Below are positions 1 to 6,732 of a DNA stretch of 19,527 nt, piece after piece. Source of the DNA: Myxococcales bacterium (GTDB lineage Bacteria; Myxococcota; Polyangia; Polyangiales; Polyangiaceae). The number at the start of each line of letters is the position of its first letter. Position 1 is the first letter of the stretch. The position numbers and the translations under genes were made by a program. The stretch covers positions 1 to 19,527 of the forward strand of contig JAGQIY010000661.1 in NCBI GenBank assembly GCA_020430865.1. The letters are read 5' to 3'. A model generated the notes under the pieces. The model saw only the letters and a list, made by a program, of their open reading frames with translations. It did not search any database and had not been told where the DNA came from.

Positions 1-2
1 AG

Positions 3-827
3 GCTGCCAGAATGGGCGAGCTCGAGCGACTGCTCGAGGGTAAGCGCTACGAAGAAGCGCTGGAGTTGCTGCTCCGAGCCCGATTTCAGTTCCCTGGGGA
101 TGCGTCGATCTCGCGAGGCATCCGCCTGCTGAAGGATCGTCTGCTGCTGGACTACGTTCGGCGACTGGGGGATCTGGAGCAGGTTCCGATACGCGTGGAG
201 AGCAACGCACCGTCGACCGAGCCGGAGAGCGAGATCTTCGAGCTCGTCGACGGCATCGCGTCGATCGAGGACATCCTCCAGAGCTCACGCCTCGGGCGCT
301 TCGAGACCTACCGCTGCTTGACCCGACTACTCGAGGCGGACGCAATCGCGCTGACCGAAGCCGCGCCCTGGAGCCTACCGGTCGCGGCCCCCGGGACGCG
401 GGAGACCTCGGCCGCCTCCAAGCCTTCGCATACGGATACGCAGAACCCCCAACAAGGAACTCCAATGTCGAACATCTCTGAATCCCTCCAGCAGCTCAAC
501 AACCTCGATGGCTTCGTCGGCGCTTCCCTCGTCGACTCCGACTCCGGCATGGTGCTCGGGATGGAAGGCGGCGCGAACTACAACCTGGAGCTCGCGAGCG
601 CGATGAACACCGACGTGGTCCGTTGCAAGCGCAAGGCGATGGACGCCCTGGGTCTGGGTGATCAGATCGACGACATCCTGATCACGCTGAAGGACCAGTA
701 TCACATCATTCGCCCGGTGAAGAATCGGCCCCAGGTCTTCATCTACCTGGTGACGGAGCGTTCGCGCTCGAACCTGGCACTCGCGCGCATGCGCCTGGCC
801 GAGGTAGACGGAGCGCTCAAGGTCTAG
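3..827 (+). CDS. Winged-helix (DUF4388-tail-like) protein fused in frame to a roadblock/LC7 domain; 5' end open
   Basis: The frame is open from the left edge (codons at 3, 6 and 9 precede an ATG at 12) to TAG at 825-827, so the true start may lie outside the window. Residues about 1-45, counted from ATG 12, look like a TPR-type helical pair. Residues about 75-115 (ELVDGIASIEDIL, then GRFETYRCLTRLLEADAI) resemble the small winged-helix tail that follows DUF4388 or TPR regions in myxobacterial signalling proteins. A Ser/Thr/Gln/Pro-rich linker (about 120-150) leads into a complete roadblock/LC7 domain. That domain has a good start of its own at 465, so this could be one fusion protein or two products of one frame. 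Roadblock proteins usually regulate small GTPases such as MglA/Rab-like proteins; none is visible here. The general family call is fairly safe, but the gene boundaries are not. Confidence 0.6.
   Translation, partial: AARMGELERLLEGKRYEEALELLLRARFQFPGDASISRGIRLLKDRLLLDYVRRLGDLEQVPIRVESNAPSTEPESEIFELVDGIASIEDILQSSRLGRFETYRCLTRLLEADAIALTEAAPWSLPVAAPGTRETSAASKPSHTDTQNPQQGTPMSNISESLQQLNNLDGFVGASLVDSDSGMVLGMEGGANYNLELASAMNTDVVRCKRKAMDALGLGDQIDDILITLKDQYHIIRPVKNRPQVFIYLVTERSRSNLALARMRLAEVDGALKV
454..458 (+). promoter_or_regulatory. Ribosome binding site inside a longer open frame
   Basis: AAGGA sits six bases before the ATG at 465 and lies inside an open frame that encodes linker sequence. It supports independent translation of the roadblock domain. 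Confidence 0.5.
465..827 (+). CDS. Roadblock/LC7 domain protein (120 aa), internal-start form
   Basis: Starting at ATG 465, this frame gives a 120-aa protein that is a complete roadblock/LC7 domain by itself: an N-terminal helix (SESLQQLNNLDGF), a strand pair (GASLVDSDSGMVLG), a long central helix containing ELASAMNTDVVRCKRKAMDAL, and the terminal strands with DDILITLKDQYHIIRP and VFIYLVTERSRSNLALARMRL. The start is supported by AAGGA at 454-458, six bases upstream, and by the sharp change from low-complexity linker to folded domain exactly at this Met. The same reading frame is open upstream, so the domain may also be made as the C-terminus of a longer protein. Free-standing roadblock proteins of this size act as homodimers that bind or activate small GTPases. 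I favour expression of this short form but cannot exclude a fusion only. Confidence 0.6.
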   Translation: MSNISESLQQLNNLDGFVGASLVDSDSGMVLGMEGGANYNLELASAMNTDVVRCKRKAMDALGLGDQIDDILITLKDQYHIIRPVKNRPQVFIYLVTERSRSNLALARMRLAEVDGALKV

Positions 828-835
828 CGTTCGTG

Positions 836-853
836 CTGACACCCCGTTGTCAG
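836..853 (+). terminator. Small hairpin after the roadblock gene, weak terminator candidate
   Basis: CTGACA at 836-841 and TGTCAG at 848-853 form a 6-bp stem with a six-base loop, nine bases after the roadblock stop codon. No T-run follows, so this is only a candidate. Confidence 0.2.
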
Positions 854-921
854 GAGCCGTGCGCGGCCGGCTCGGGACGGGGACGCGAGCATGTTAGAAG
901 CCGAGGCCATCAGGAGGGAAC

Positions 922-1284
922 ATGGCGGATGCAGGCAAGCATCACGTGATCGATTACGTGGAGATCTACGTGACCGACATGGATCGCGCCAAGGCGTTCT
1001 ATGGCGAAGTGTTTGGTTGGAAGCTCACGGAGTACGCGCCGAGCTACGTCGGCTTCAGCGACGGCGCGCGTGGGGTTCGAGAAGCCGGCGGGCTTTGCCT
1101 GGTGGAAAATGTGACGCCGGGCGGTCCGCTGGTGCTCCTGTACTCCGCCGACCTCGAGCAGAGCCAGAAGGCGGTCCAGTCTGGCGGCGGCAAGTTGCGC
1201 AAGCGCATCTATCCCTTTCCTGGTGGTCGTCGCTTCGAGTTCGAGGACCCTTCGGGAAACGTCCTCGGGGTCTGGGGGGAGTAG
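922..1284 (+). CDS. VOC (glyoxalase/bleomycin-resistance/dioxygenase) family protein
   Basis: This 120-aa protein has the single-module VOC layout. The first beta-alpha-beta unit (IDYVEIYVTDMDRAKAFYGE then VFGW) is characteristic, and the closing FEDPSGNVLGVWGE is the typical last strand with the DPSGN turn. The start is firmly set by AGGAGG at 912-917, four bases before ATG 922. Proteins of this kind usually dimerise and bind a divalent metal or a small ligand. The substrate cannot be read from the sequence, and the metal ligands are not clearly all present, so it may be non-catalytic. It is followed by a small membrane-protein gene on the same strand 82 bases later; nothing ties its function to its neighbours. 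Confidence 0.85.
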   Translation: MADAGKHHVIDYVEIYVTDMDRAKAFYGEVFGWKLTEYAPSYVGFSDGARGVREAGGLCLVENVTPGGPLVLLYSADLEQSQKAVQSGGGKLRKRIYPFPGGRRFEFEDPSGNVLGVWGE

Positions 1285-1366
1285 CTCCGCACTTTCCAAG
1301 CAACCGGGCGCTCGGCGACCCGACCTTGGGCTAGTCGCGAGACAGCGGCTAGAAAGAGGTATTCCG

Positions 1367-1618
1367 ATGTTGCGCGTTGCTTTGCTGCTGGGGCTCGTGT
1401 GGGCGCTCAAGCCCGCCCGCAGGGTCTCCGAGATCGTCCTGGGACTGGTCCCGGTCGCGGTGTTCTTGGTGGCGTCTTACGGCTCCGAGCTGTTGCCAGA
1501 GGACTGGGCCGCGCTGGGAGTCGCCCTCGCCGGACAGGTGCTCGCCTGCTGCTTGATCTTTCCCATCGGCCACTGGGTGCGCGCGCGGCGCATGCGGGAG
1601 GTGATCGAGGCTGCGTGA
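1367..1618 (+). CDS. Small hydrophobic membrane protein, 83 aa, unknown function
   Basis: I chose ATG 1367 because AGAGG at 1355-1359 lies seven bases upstream; the same frame extends further back but without a convincing start. The 83-aa product has hydrophobic stretches at about residues 2-14, 22-38 and 47-70, so two or three membrane segments, and a basic C-terminus (VRARRMREV). There is a Cys-Cys pair in the last membrane segment. I recognise no family. It points towards the end of the minus-strand operon, with 53 bases between the two stop codons and no clear shared terminator in that gap. Confidence 0.6.
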   Translation: MLRVALLLGLVWALKPARRVSEIVLGLVPVAVFLVASYGSELLPEDWAALGVALAGQVLACCLIFPIGHWVRARRMREVIEAA

Positions 1619-1671
1619 CGGCGACGGCAGGGCGGGGCAGCTTGGAGCAAGGCGGAGCGCGCGGGCGATAC

Positions 1672-2766
1672 CTAGAGCAGGCGTTTGCCGCTGACACGCT
1701 CTACTTCGCTCTGGATCAGCTGCTCGAGCTCGAGTTTCTGCGCCAGGCCGAGCTCCCCCACCTCGATCCTGCGTACGCCGATCATGCCCATGGCGACGCT
1801 GAGGGCGCTCATGGGATCGTCGGGGACTTCGCGAGTGAGCGTGTCGTGTTGCTGTCGGTTGAGCAGCATCACGGACTGCTGTCCTTGACTCGGATGGTAG
1901 GTGAAGCAGACCGCGTGCAGGTTCTCGAGCGGCTCCTCGAACCAGCTCTTGATGATACCTCCCCGCTCATCCGAGCGGAAACGCTCGGGAGTCAACGTGA
2001 TCAACCCGCGCTTGTTCAAGCCGTTGACCAGGCCGATCAGGACGCCTGCAAGCACCAAGACGGTGAAGGCGAGCACGCCGTAGAACAAGGCGCTGGGCAT
2101 CTGGTCCTGAAACCCGAGCACCGCCAGGCTGATGCCACCCACCGTCATCATCGCCGTGATCTGCGTGACGAGCCGATAGGGTTTGCGAAACTCGATCAGC
2201 GTGCGCCCGGGCTCGCGGGTGATCTGGAACGTACCGCTCTCCGCCGGGGCGGGTGAGGAACCCGTGCTCCTGGCTGGGTTGCAGTTCGCTTGCAGTCGTT
2301 CGAGCAGCTTTCGCGTCTTGCGCTCGGACTGTGAAGTGTAGAGGGTCCACGCCACACCATCCCGCTTGGCCACTTCGAGGGCGTGGTGCACGCTGCGACC
2401 CTCGCTGCTCCTCGAGACCTGCCGGCGGACGCGAAAGCCTTCGATCTCGGAGTAGGGGAGGCGCCCCTCTGGCTGACCCGTGGCCGTCGTCGACGCAAAG
2501 ACGAGGAGCGCGGCCTCCGCATCATCGAAGACGAACGCGCCGGGGCCATTTCGCCGCGTGAGCACCAAGAGCCCCGCGCCGGTGAATGTCAGGCCGAAGC
2601 CTGCGCTCTTTGCTCCTAGAAGCGGATCGGCCAGCGCCAGGAACGCGCCCAGAGCCAGAGCCGGTAGGCCGAGCAGGAGCAACACGCCACCGAGAACGAA
2701 CTGCAGCGTGCGCGTGCGCTGCATCACCACGCGCCCCGGCTGGGCCTGAACGAGCCGATAGTCCAC
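1672..2766 (-). CDS. Four-TM membrane protein with PH-like cytosolic segments; last gene of the SpeE-DUF350 operon
   Basis: This 364-aa protein appears to be built as two similar halves. Each half has a basic lead-in, a pair of hydrophobic segments (about 22-45 and 54-70; about 200-219 and 226-248), and a soluble beta-rich part with the strand pattern seen in bacterial PH-like (bPH) domains, such as GRLPYSEIEGFRVRRQVSRS and later ITLTPERFRSDERGG. The C-terminus is helical (LAQKLELEQLIQSEVERV). The start is GTG at 2766-2764 with only a weak GGGG upstream. It follows the DUF350 gene by 57 bases on the same strand and is probably co-transcribed. The PH-like reading is inference from fold pattern, not a firm family match, and the function is unknown. 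Confidence 0.7.
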   Translation of the reverse strand: MDYRLVQAQPGRVVMQRTRTLQFVLGGVLLLLGLPALALGAFLALADPLLGAKSAGFGLTFTGAGLLVLTRRNGPGAFVFDDAEAALLVFASTTATGQPEGRLPYSEIEGFRVRRQVSRSSEGRSVHHALEVAKRDGVAWTLYTSQSERKTRKLLERLQANCNPARSTGSSPAPAESGTFQITREPGRTLIEFRKPYRLVTQITAMMTVGGISLAVLGFQDQMPSALFYGVLAFTVLVLAGVLIGLVNGLNKRGLITLTPERFRSDERGGIIKSWFEEPLENLHAVCFTYHPSQGQQSVMLLNRQQHDTLTREVPDDPMSALSVAMGMIGVRRIEVGELGLAQKLELEQLIQSEVERVSGKRLL

Positions 2767-2823
2767 GACCCCGGAGGATACCCAATTCGGGGCCGGGACT
2801 CGACGTGAAGGTTCGCTGTCTCG

Positions 2824-3705
2824 CTAGAGGATGGTCACCAGCAACACGGCGATCCCGCTCAACACGGCGCCTTCGATCCACGCGGCGTTGATGTTGCGGT
2901 CTTCCTGGATTTCCTTGTCCATTCGCGCACCCGGCAGCAACGCGAAATCCACCAGGAAACGTAGCGCGACCAGCAGTACGCTCCCGACCAGCCAGAAGGC
3001 TCCGAAGCGAGTGAGATCGTAGGCCCAGCTCCTGAAATCGCCTCCGATGGCGCCGACCAGGATCACGCCCATGGCCACCAGGTTGAGGCCCAGCGCGACT
3101 CCGGCGGCCACGTTGTCCTTCTCGATCTCGTCGTGGACGTCGTATCGACAAACCGCCATGTAGACGTGCCCGTAGATCACCATCGCTAGCATGCCCAGCA
3201 GCACGAAGGCGATCGTGGTGTGTGGTCCGCCGCCGCGGCCTGAGAGCGCCGCTGCCACGACCAGACCGCTGGCGACGTACGCTCCACCCTCGACCGCGCC
3301 CGTGCCCGCGTTCGCATCCTGGATGATCTCCTTGGTCGTCGAGAAGCGCCGGAGCAGCGCCTTGTCCACGATGATGCGCGCGAGGTTCAGCAGCACGATG
3401 CCGAGCAGAACGTAGCCACCGGTGACCAGCAGGTCTCGCCACAGTACGGGGACTTGAATCGTGTCTGCGGGAGGGGTCTTCAAGGGGCCGATGCAGACGA
3501 TGAGCACGCCGAGGTAGTAGCCGCCGACAGATAGCCCCACGGCCAGGTTGTCCTTCGTCGTGAGTTCCTCGTCGAGTTTGTAGGGGGTGAGGAGATCCTT
3601 GAAGAACCGGGCTACGAAGAGCATCGCGATCATCAGGCCGACGTATGCCAGGTCACGTGGCAGGTTCAGGGCGGTCGTCTTGAGTAGATCGATGCTCTCT
3701 TGCAT
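2824..3705 (-). CDS. DUF350 family membrane protein with two tandem DUF350 units
   Basis: This 293-aa protein has about eight membrane segments and a clear internal duplication. The first unit carries DEELTTKDNLAVGLSVGGYYLG (45-66) in its first half and a QDAN...AVEGGAYVASG stretch (129-147) in its second. The second unit repeats this as HDEIEKDNVAAGVALGLNL (191-209) and QEDRNINAAWIEGAVLSG (267-284). The K-D-N triplet inside a membrane segment is the DUF350 hallmark, as in E. coli YjfL. DUF350 proteins are known from operons with spermidine-synthase-like enzymes, PspA and glutathionylspermidine-type ligases, and are suspected to belong to membrane stress systems; their biochemical role is unknown. 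ATG 3705 has AAGAGA a few bases upstream and lies nine bases after the SpeE stop, so the two are very likely co-expressed. Confidence 0.88.
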   Translation of the reverse strand: MQESIDLLKTTALNLPRDLAYVGLMIAMLFVARFFKDLLTPYKLDEELTTKDNLAVGLSVGGYYLGVLIVCIGPLKTPPADTIQVPVLWRDLLVTGGYVLLGIVLLNLARIIVDKALLRRFSTTKEIIQDANAGTGAVEGGAYVASGLVVAAALSGRGGGPHTTIAFVLLGMLAMVIYGHVYMAVCRYDVHDEIEKDNVAAGVALGLNLVAMGVILVGAIGGDFRSWAYDLTRFGAFWLVGSVLLVALRFLVDFALLPGARMDKEIQEDRNINAAWIEGAVLSGIAVLLVTIL

Positions 3706-3714
3706 GGTTTTCTC

Positions 3715-5352
3715 TTACTCCCACTGCTTCCAGCCGCGAAGATACGCCTGGAGTACGCGGGGCTCGTCCAGCGTGCTCGGCGTCATGCCTGGCCGCAGAA
3801 CATCCTTGGGGAAACGGAACAGTGACGGCACCAGAGCGTCGTCCAAGTAGCGGGTGTGGACGTCGATGTGGATTCGCTTCGGGTCCAGGGGAAAGTGCGC
3901 AGCCATCACGAACCCCCAGTCGCCAAACGAGGGTACGTTCGCGTGGTAGGGCAGGGTCTGGAGCCCCGTCGCGGCGACGCTGCGCTCGATGGTCCAGAAA
4001 GCCTCCGGCGCGAAGAAGGGGCTGGTCGACTGGGTGACAAAGACGCCGTCCCGCGCCAGGTGGCGGCTCGTCAAGCCAAAGAACTCTCGGCTGTACAGCC
4101 GCGCAACCGAGACGTCGTTGGGGTCCGGGAGATCCATCAGGATCAGGTCGAAGCGTTCCTCGGTGTGCTCCATGAAGGCCCAAGCGTCCTCGTTTCGGAT
4201 GGTCACCTTCGAAGAGCTCAGGCTGCCCTGATTGAGCTGCCTGAGTCGATGGTGGTTCATCGCCAGCTCGGTCACCGCGGGATCCAGATCCACCAGCGTG
4301 ATCCGCTGAACGGTTGGGTGCTTCAGGAGCTCGCGAACCGCGAGCCCGTCTCCGCCGCCGAGCACCAGGACGTGCTCTCCGCGGGCCGCCAGCGCAAACG
4401 CGGGCTGCACCAGCGCTTCGTGGTAGCGATGCTCGTCCAGCGAGGAGAACTGCAGGTTCCCGTTGAGAAACAGGCGCAGATCCGTCTTGTGCTCGGTGAG
4501 TACCAGCTTCTGGTACTTCGACTGGCGCATCAGCAGGACGCGATCCTCGTAGATCGCGCCGTGCCACCCTCGCAGCAGCTGGGCGCTGAACAGCATCAGC
4601 ACCAGCTGTCCGAGCAGCGCGAGGGACGCCACCAGCCAGGCCGTCGAACGCCCGCTGGGTTCGAGCTGTGCCTTGAAGGACCGAAGGACGATCAGCGCCA
4701 CGACGATGTTCAGACCGCCAATCGCCAGGCTGCTCTTGAAGGTGCCGAGCGTCGGCAGAAGAACGAACGGGAACAGCAGTGTCGCTGCGAGTGCGCCGAA
4801 GTAGTCGAGTGACAGGATGTTGGAGAGGTTCTCCTTCAACCTGAAGAAGCGCCGCATCGCCAGGACCAGGATCGGGATCTCGAGGCCGGTCAACGTGCCG
4901 ATCACGACGATGAACGAGAGCATCACCGGCTGATACAGATCGTCGGTGTAGGCGTAGGTCGCGTAGAGCGCCGGGATGCAGAGCCCCCCAACGACACCGA
5001 GCGCAATCTCGACCCAGACGAAGCTCCTGAGCACCTGTTCTCCGAGGTGTCGCGAGAGGTATGAGCCGAGGCCCATCGAAGCCATGAACAGCCCGATGGT
5101 GATGGAGAACTGGCGAACGCTATCCCCGAGGAAATAGGAGGAGGCGGTGCCAACCAGCAACTCATAGACGATGGAGCACAGCCCAGCGGCAAACACCGCC
5201 AAGACCAGCACGGCCAGCTGGCGGCCCTCGAGCTGCGCAAGCGCACGGTCCCCCGGCGGTGCCGTGCGCTGTTCGCGCTGGACCTGGACCGACCCTCCGG
5301 GCGCGAGGCCTTCGGAAGTCGGCTCGGTCAGGCTAGCCGCGTCGCTGCTCAT
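3715..5352 (-). CDS. speE: Membrane-anchored spermidine synthase (aminopropyltransferase) homologue
   Basis: The 545-aa protein is about twice the usual SpeE length. Residues 45-260 form roughly seven membrane segments. Residues about 265-500 form the aminopropyltransferase domain, with the SKYQKLVL strand (278-285), LQFSSLDEHRYHEALVQ (300-316), the S-adenosyl-binding GGGDG (332-336), VDLDPAV (354-360), NEDAW (387-391) and MDLPDPND (406-413), which replaces the usual DSTDP active-site loop while keeping both acidic positions. The usual LDG before the substrate-binding Gln is LNG here. Known soluble homologues move an aminopropyl group from decarboxylated AdoMet to putrescine; the acceptor of this membrane form is unproven. 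The N-terminus (1-44) is hydrophilic. The gene sits between the 70-aa peptide (21 bases) and DUF350 (9 bases). Confidence 0.88.
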   Translation of the reverse strand: MSSDAASLTEPTSEGLAPGGSVQVQREQRTAPPGDRALAQLEGRQLAVLVLAVFAAGLCSIVYELLVGTASSYFLGDSVRQFSITIGLFMASMGLGSYLSRHLGEQVLRSFVWVEIALGVVGGLCIPALYATYAYTDDLYQPVMLSFIVVIGTLTGLEIPILVLAMRRFFRLKENLSNILSLDYFGALAATLLFPFVLLPTLGTFKSSLAIGGLNIVVALIVLRSFKAQLEPSGRSTAWLVASLALLGQLVLMLFSAQLLRGWHGAIYEDRVLLMRQSKYQKLVLTEHKTDLRLFLNGNLQFSSLDEHRYHEALVQPAFALAARGEHVLVLGGGDGLAVRELLKHPTVQRITLVDLDPAVTELAMNHHRLRQLNQGSLSSSKVTIRNEDAWAFMEHTEERFDLILMDLPDPNDVSVARLYSREFFGLTSRHLARDGVFVTQSTSPFFAPEAFWTIERSVAATGLQTLPYHANVPSFGDWGFVMAAHFPLDPKRIHIDVHTRYLDDALVPSLFRFPKDVLRPGMTPSTLDEPRVLQAYLRGWKQWE

Positions 5353-5373
5353 TGGCCTCTCACGCGGCAGCCC

Positions 5374-5586
5374 CTACTTACCGCCGCGCCCTGAGTTGCG
5401 CTGACCTGCGCCTCGCACCGTCGTGCTGTGGAAGGTGTCGGTTCCACCGAAGTACCAGAAGGAGGCATGATTCTGCCAGCCGTTGTACCCGGCGTAGCCG
5501 TAGCCGCGCATGCTGGGGAACATCAAGGCAGCCCACGCGCCGGCGAGCAGTAGCCCGAAACCTCCCGCCAGAACTGCTCTCAGCAT
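5374..5586 (-). CDS. Small single-TM protein, 70 aa, in the SpeE-DUF350 operon
   Basis: ATG 5586 has GAGGAA about six bases upstream. The product has one hydrophobic segment (about residues 2-24), which could be a signal anchor, followed by an aromatic and glycine-rich tail (RGYGYAGYNGW, then SFWYFGGTD) and a basic end (RNSGRGGK). It sits 36 bases after the stop of the upstream gene and 21 bases before speE, on the same strand, and its composition does not look like a shadow frame. I recall similar tiny Gly/Tyr-rich proteins beside DUF350/spermidine-synthase genes but cannot name a family. It could be a small subunit of a membrane complex with its neighbours. Confidence 0.65.
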   Translation of the reverse strand: MLRAVLAGGFGLLLAGAWAALMFPSMRGYGYAGYNGWQNHASFWYFGGTDTFHSTTVRGAGQRNSGRGGK

Positions 5587-5622
5587 GTCCGATTCCTCAC
5601 TGAAACACGACGTCGTCGGAGC

Positions 5623-6540
5623 TCAGTCATCTTCGACCTCCACCTGTACTGGTACCATCATGAACCCGGCCACCCCGAGCACGACTCCAAGGATCAGGCC
5701 GAATAGACCCGCTGCGAAATGGGGCACGGCGCTGCCTGCCTTGGGCGTGATCGAGACGTCCATCTGACCACCGACGGGGCTGTTTGGTTGTTGCTCCACC
5801 TCGAAGGCGGCGTAGTAGGTGCCCTTCTCCGGGACCGTCACCTTGAGCTCGAACTCCTCTTCGCGCTCGTCCCAGTGCCCGTCGTCGTAGCCTTGCTCGT
5901 GCCAAGCTTCTCCCCCAAACCCCAGCAGGGGCTCCTGCTCCGCGTCCTCGATCTCCCCACTGATGTAGGCCCACCCGTAGCCGTTGATGTGCTGGCGGAA
6001 GTCGATCTCCAGGACCTGGTTGTCTTCGGTCGTCTGGAAGGGACCAACGGTTCCACCCTCCGGGCCGAAGCTGCCGCGAACCGCCTTGCCCGCGTCGAAG
6101 GTGAAGTACAGAGACGTCAACATGCAGATCACACCGAACGCGAAAGTGAGCAGTCCCAGGAGCGCGACGAATCGAGCTCTGCGATGCTGCGCGACGATGT
6201 ATGGCGGGCGCTCCGGCGCCTCGTGTTCAAGTGCCGCAGGGAAACCTGGGTCGGGCTGGGCCGGTGTCTCTTGCTGTCGAGGGTAGCCCTGGGGCGCTGT
6301 CGGCTGCTGCGCGCTGAGATTCGCGGTTTCAGCCTGCGCACCACCCGGGGACGGAACTTGCGCCTGGGGGTACTGCGCCTGGGGGTACTGCGCCTGGGGG
6401 TACTGCGCCTGGGGATACCGCGCTTGCGGGGCGGGGTGCTGCTGTGCATGACCGGCGCCGCCTTGCGGTTGCGCACCTGTGCCAGGCGGCGCCCCCCCGG
6501 GCGGGCCACCAGGCGGGTATCCACCAGGGGGCTGTGACAT
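5623..6540 (-). CDS. Pro/Gln-rich two-TM protein with extracytoplasmic beta domain; first gene of the SpeE-DUF350 operon
   Basis: The 305-aa protein starts with a disordered Pro/Gly/Gln region (1-115) that includes four exact YPQAQ repeats (42-61). A membrane segment (about 124-147) leads to an acidic beta-rich domain (about 150-265), and a second membrane segment (about 274-296) is followed by a short acidic tail. The middle domain contains WAYISGEIED, GYDDGHWDEREEEFELKV and EKGTYYAAFEVE. This pattern resembles the C-terminal part I recall for DUF4178-type proteins, which are also found next to DUF350 and spermidine synthase; I treat this as a suggestion only. ATG 6540 has AGGA about 13 bases upstream, which is rather far. 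It probably heads the minus-strand operon. Confidence 0.75.
   Translation of the reverse strand: MSQPPGGYPPGGPPGGAPPGTGAQPQGGAGHAQQHPAPQARYPQAQYPQAQYPQAQYPQAQVPSPGGAQAETANLSAQQPTAPQGYPRQQETPAQPDPGFPAALEHEAPERPPYIVAQHRRARFVALLGLLTFAFGVICMLTSLYFTFDAGKAVRGSFGPEGGTVGPFQTTEDNQVLEIDFRQHINGYGWAYISGEIEDAEQEPLLGFGGEAWHEQGYDDGHWDEREEEFELKVTVPEKGTYYAAFEVEQQPNSPVGGQMDVSITPKAGSAVPHFAAGLFGLILGVVLGVAGFMMVPVQVEVEDD
6361..6420. repeat. 15-bp tandem repeat, four units, coding for YPQAQ
   Basis: The unit CGCCTGGGGGTACTG occurs three times without change (6361-6405), with a fourth diverged copy to 6420. It keeps the reading frame and encodes the pentapeptide repeat in the cytoplasmic N-terminus of the two-TM protein. 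Such arrays change length by slippage. Confidence 0.9.
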
Positions 6541-6708
6541 GGCGGACCATGATTCCTGGGCTCGCGATGGATGTCCAGTCTTGCTTGCCGTTTAGACGAA
6601 CAACATTTCCACGATCTTAAATAGAAGCTGCGATTGGCGAGACTCGAGTGCTCTTCGACTTCGCGCGACTTGCACGATACGCGCAGGGCCTGAAGCTGTT
6701 TTCAGCCG
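6541..6708 (-). promoter_or_regulatory. Upstream region of the SpeE-DUF350 operon
   Basis: This stretch holds no gene. Its middle (about 6590-6640) is clearly more AT-rich than the surroundings, including TCTTAAATAGAAGC, as expected for the operon's promoter. I cannot place a convincing -35/-10 or a GG-N10-GC sigma-54 element. Confidence 0.3.
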
Positions 6709-6732
6709 TGCTCGAGCGTCAGCGCTCGAGCA
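6709..6732 (-). terminator. Perfect 10-bp hairpin spanning the stop codon of the His-rich membrane protein
   Basis: TGCTCGAGCG at 6709-6718 and CGCTCGAGCA at 6723-6732 form a 10-bp GC-rich stem with a four-base loop. On the minus strand the loop, CTGA, contains most of the TGA stop codon (6721-6719). No T-run follows, so it may be a high-GC terminator or an mRNA-stabilising hairpin separating this gene from the downstream operon. Confidence 0.5.

Noticed and set aside
5..35. Repeated CTCGAG palindromes near the left edge
   Set aside because: Within coding sequence and common in GC-rich codon use; no support for a regulatory role.
3856..4812. 318-codon plus-strand frame across speE
   Set aside because: Antisense shadow; the minus strand has all aminopropyltransferase motifs.
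5719..6537. 272-codon plus-strand frame across the Pro/Gln-rich protein gene
   Set aside because: It reads the repeat on the opposite strand as RLGVLRLGVL-type sequence and has no start signal; shadow.
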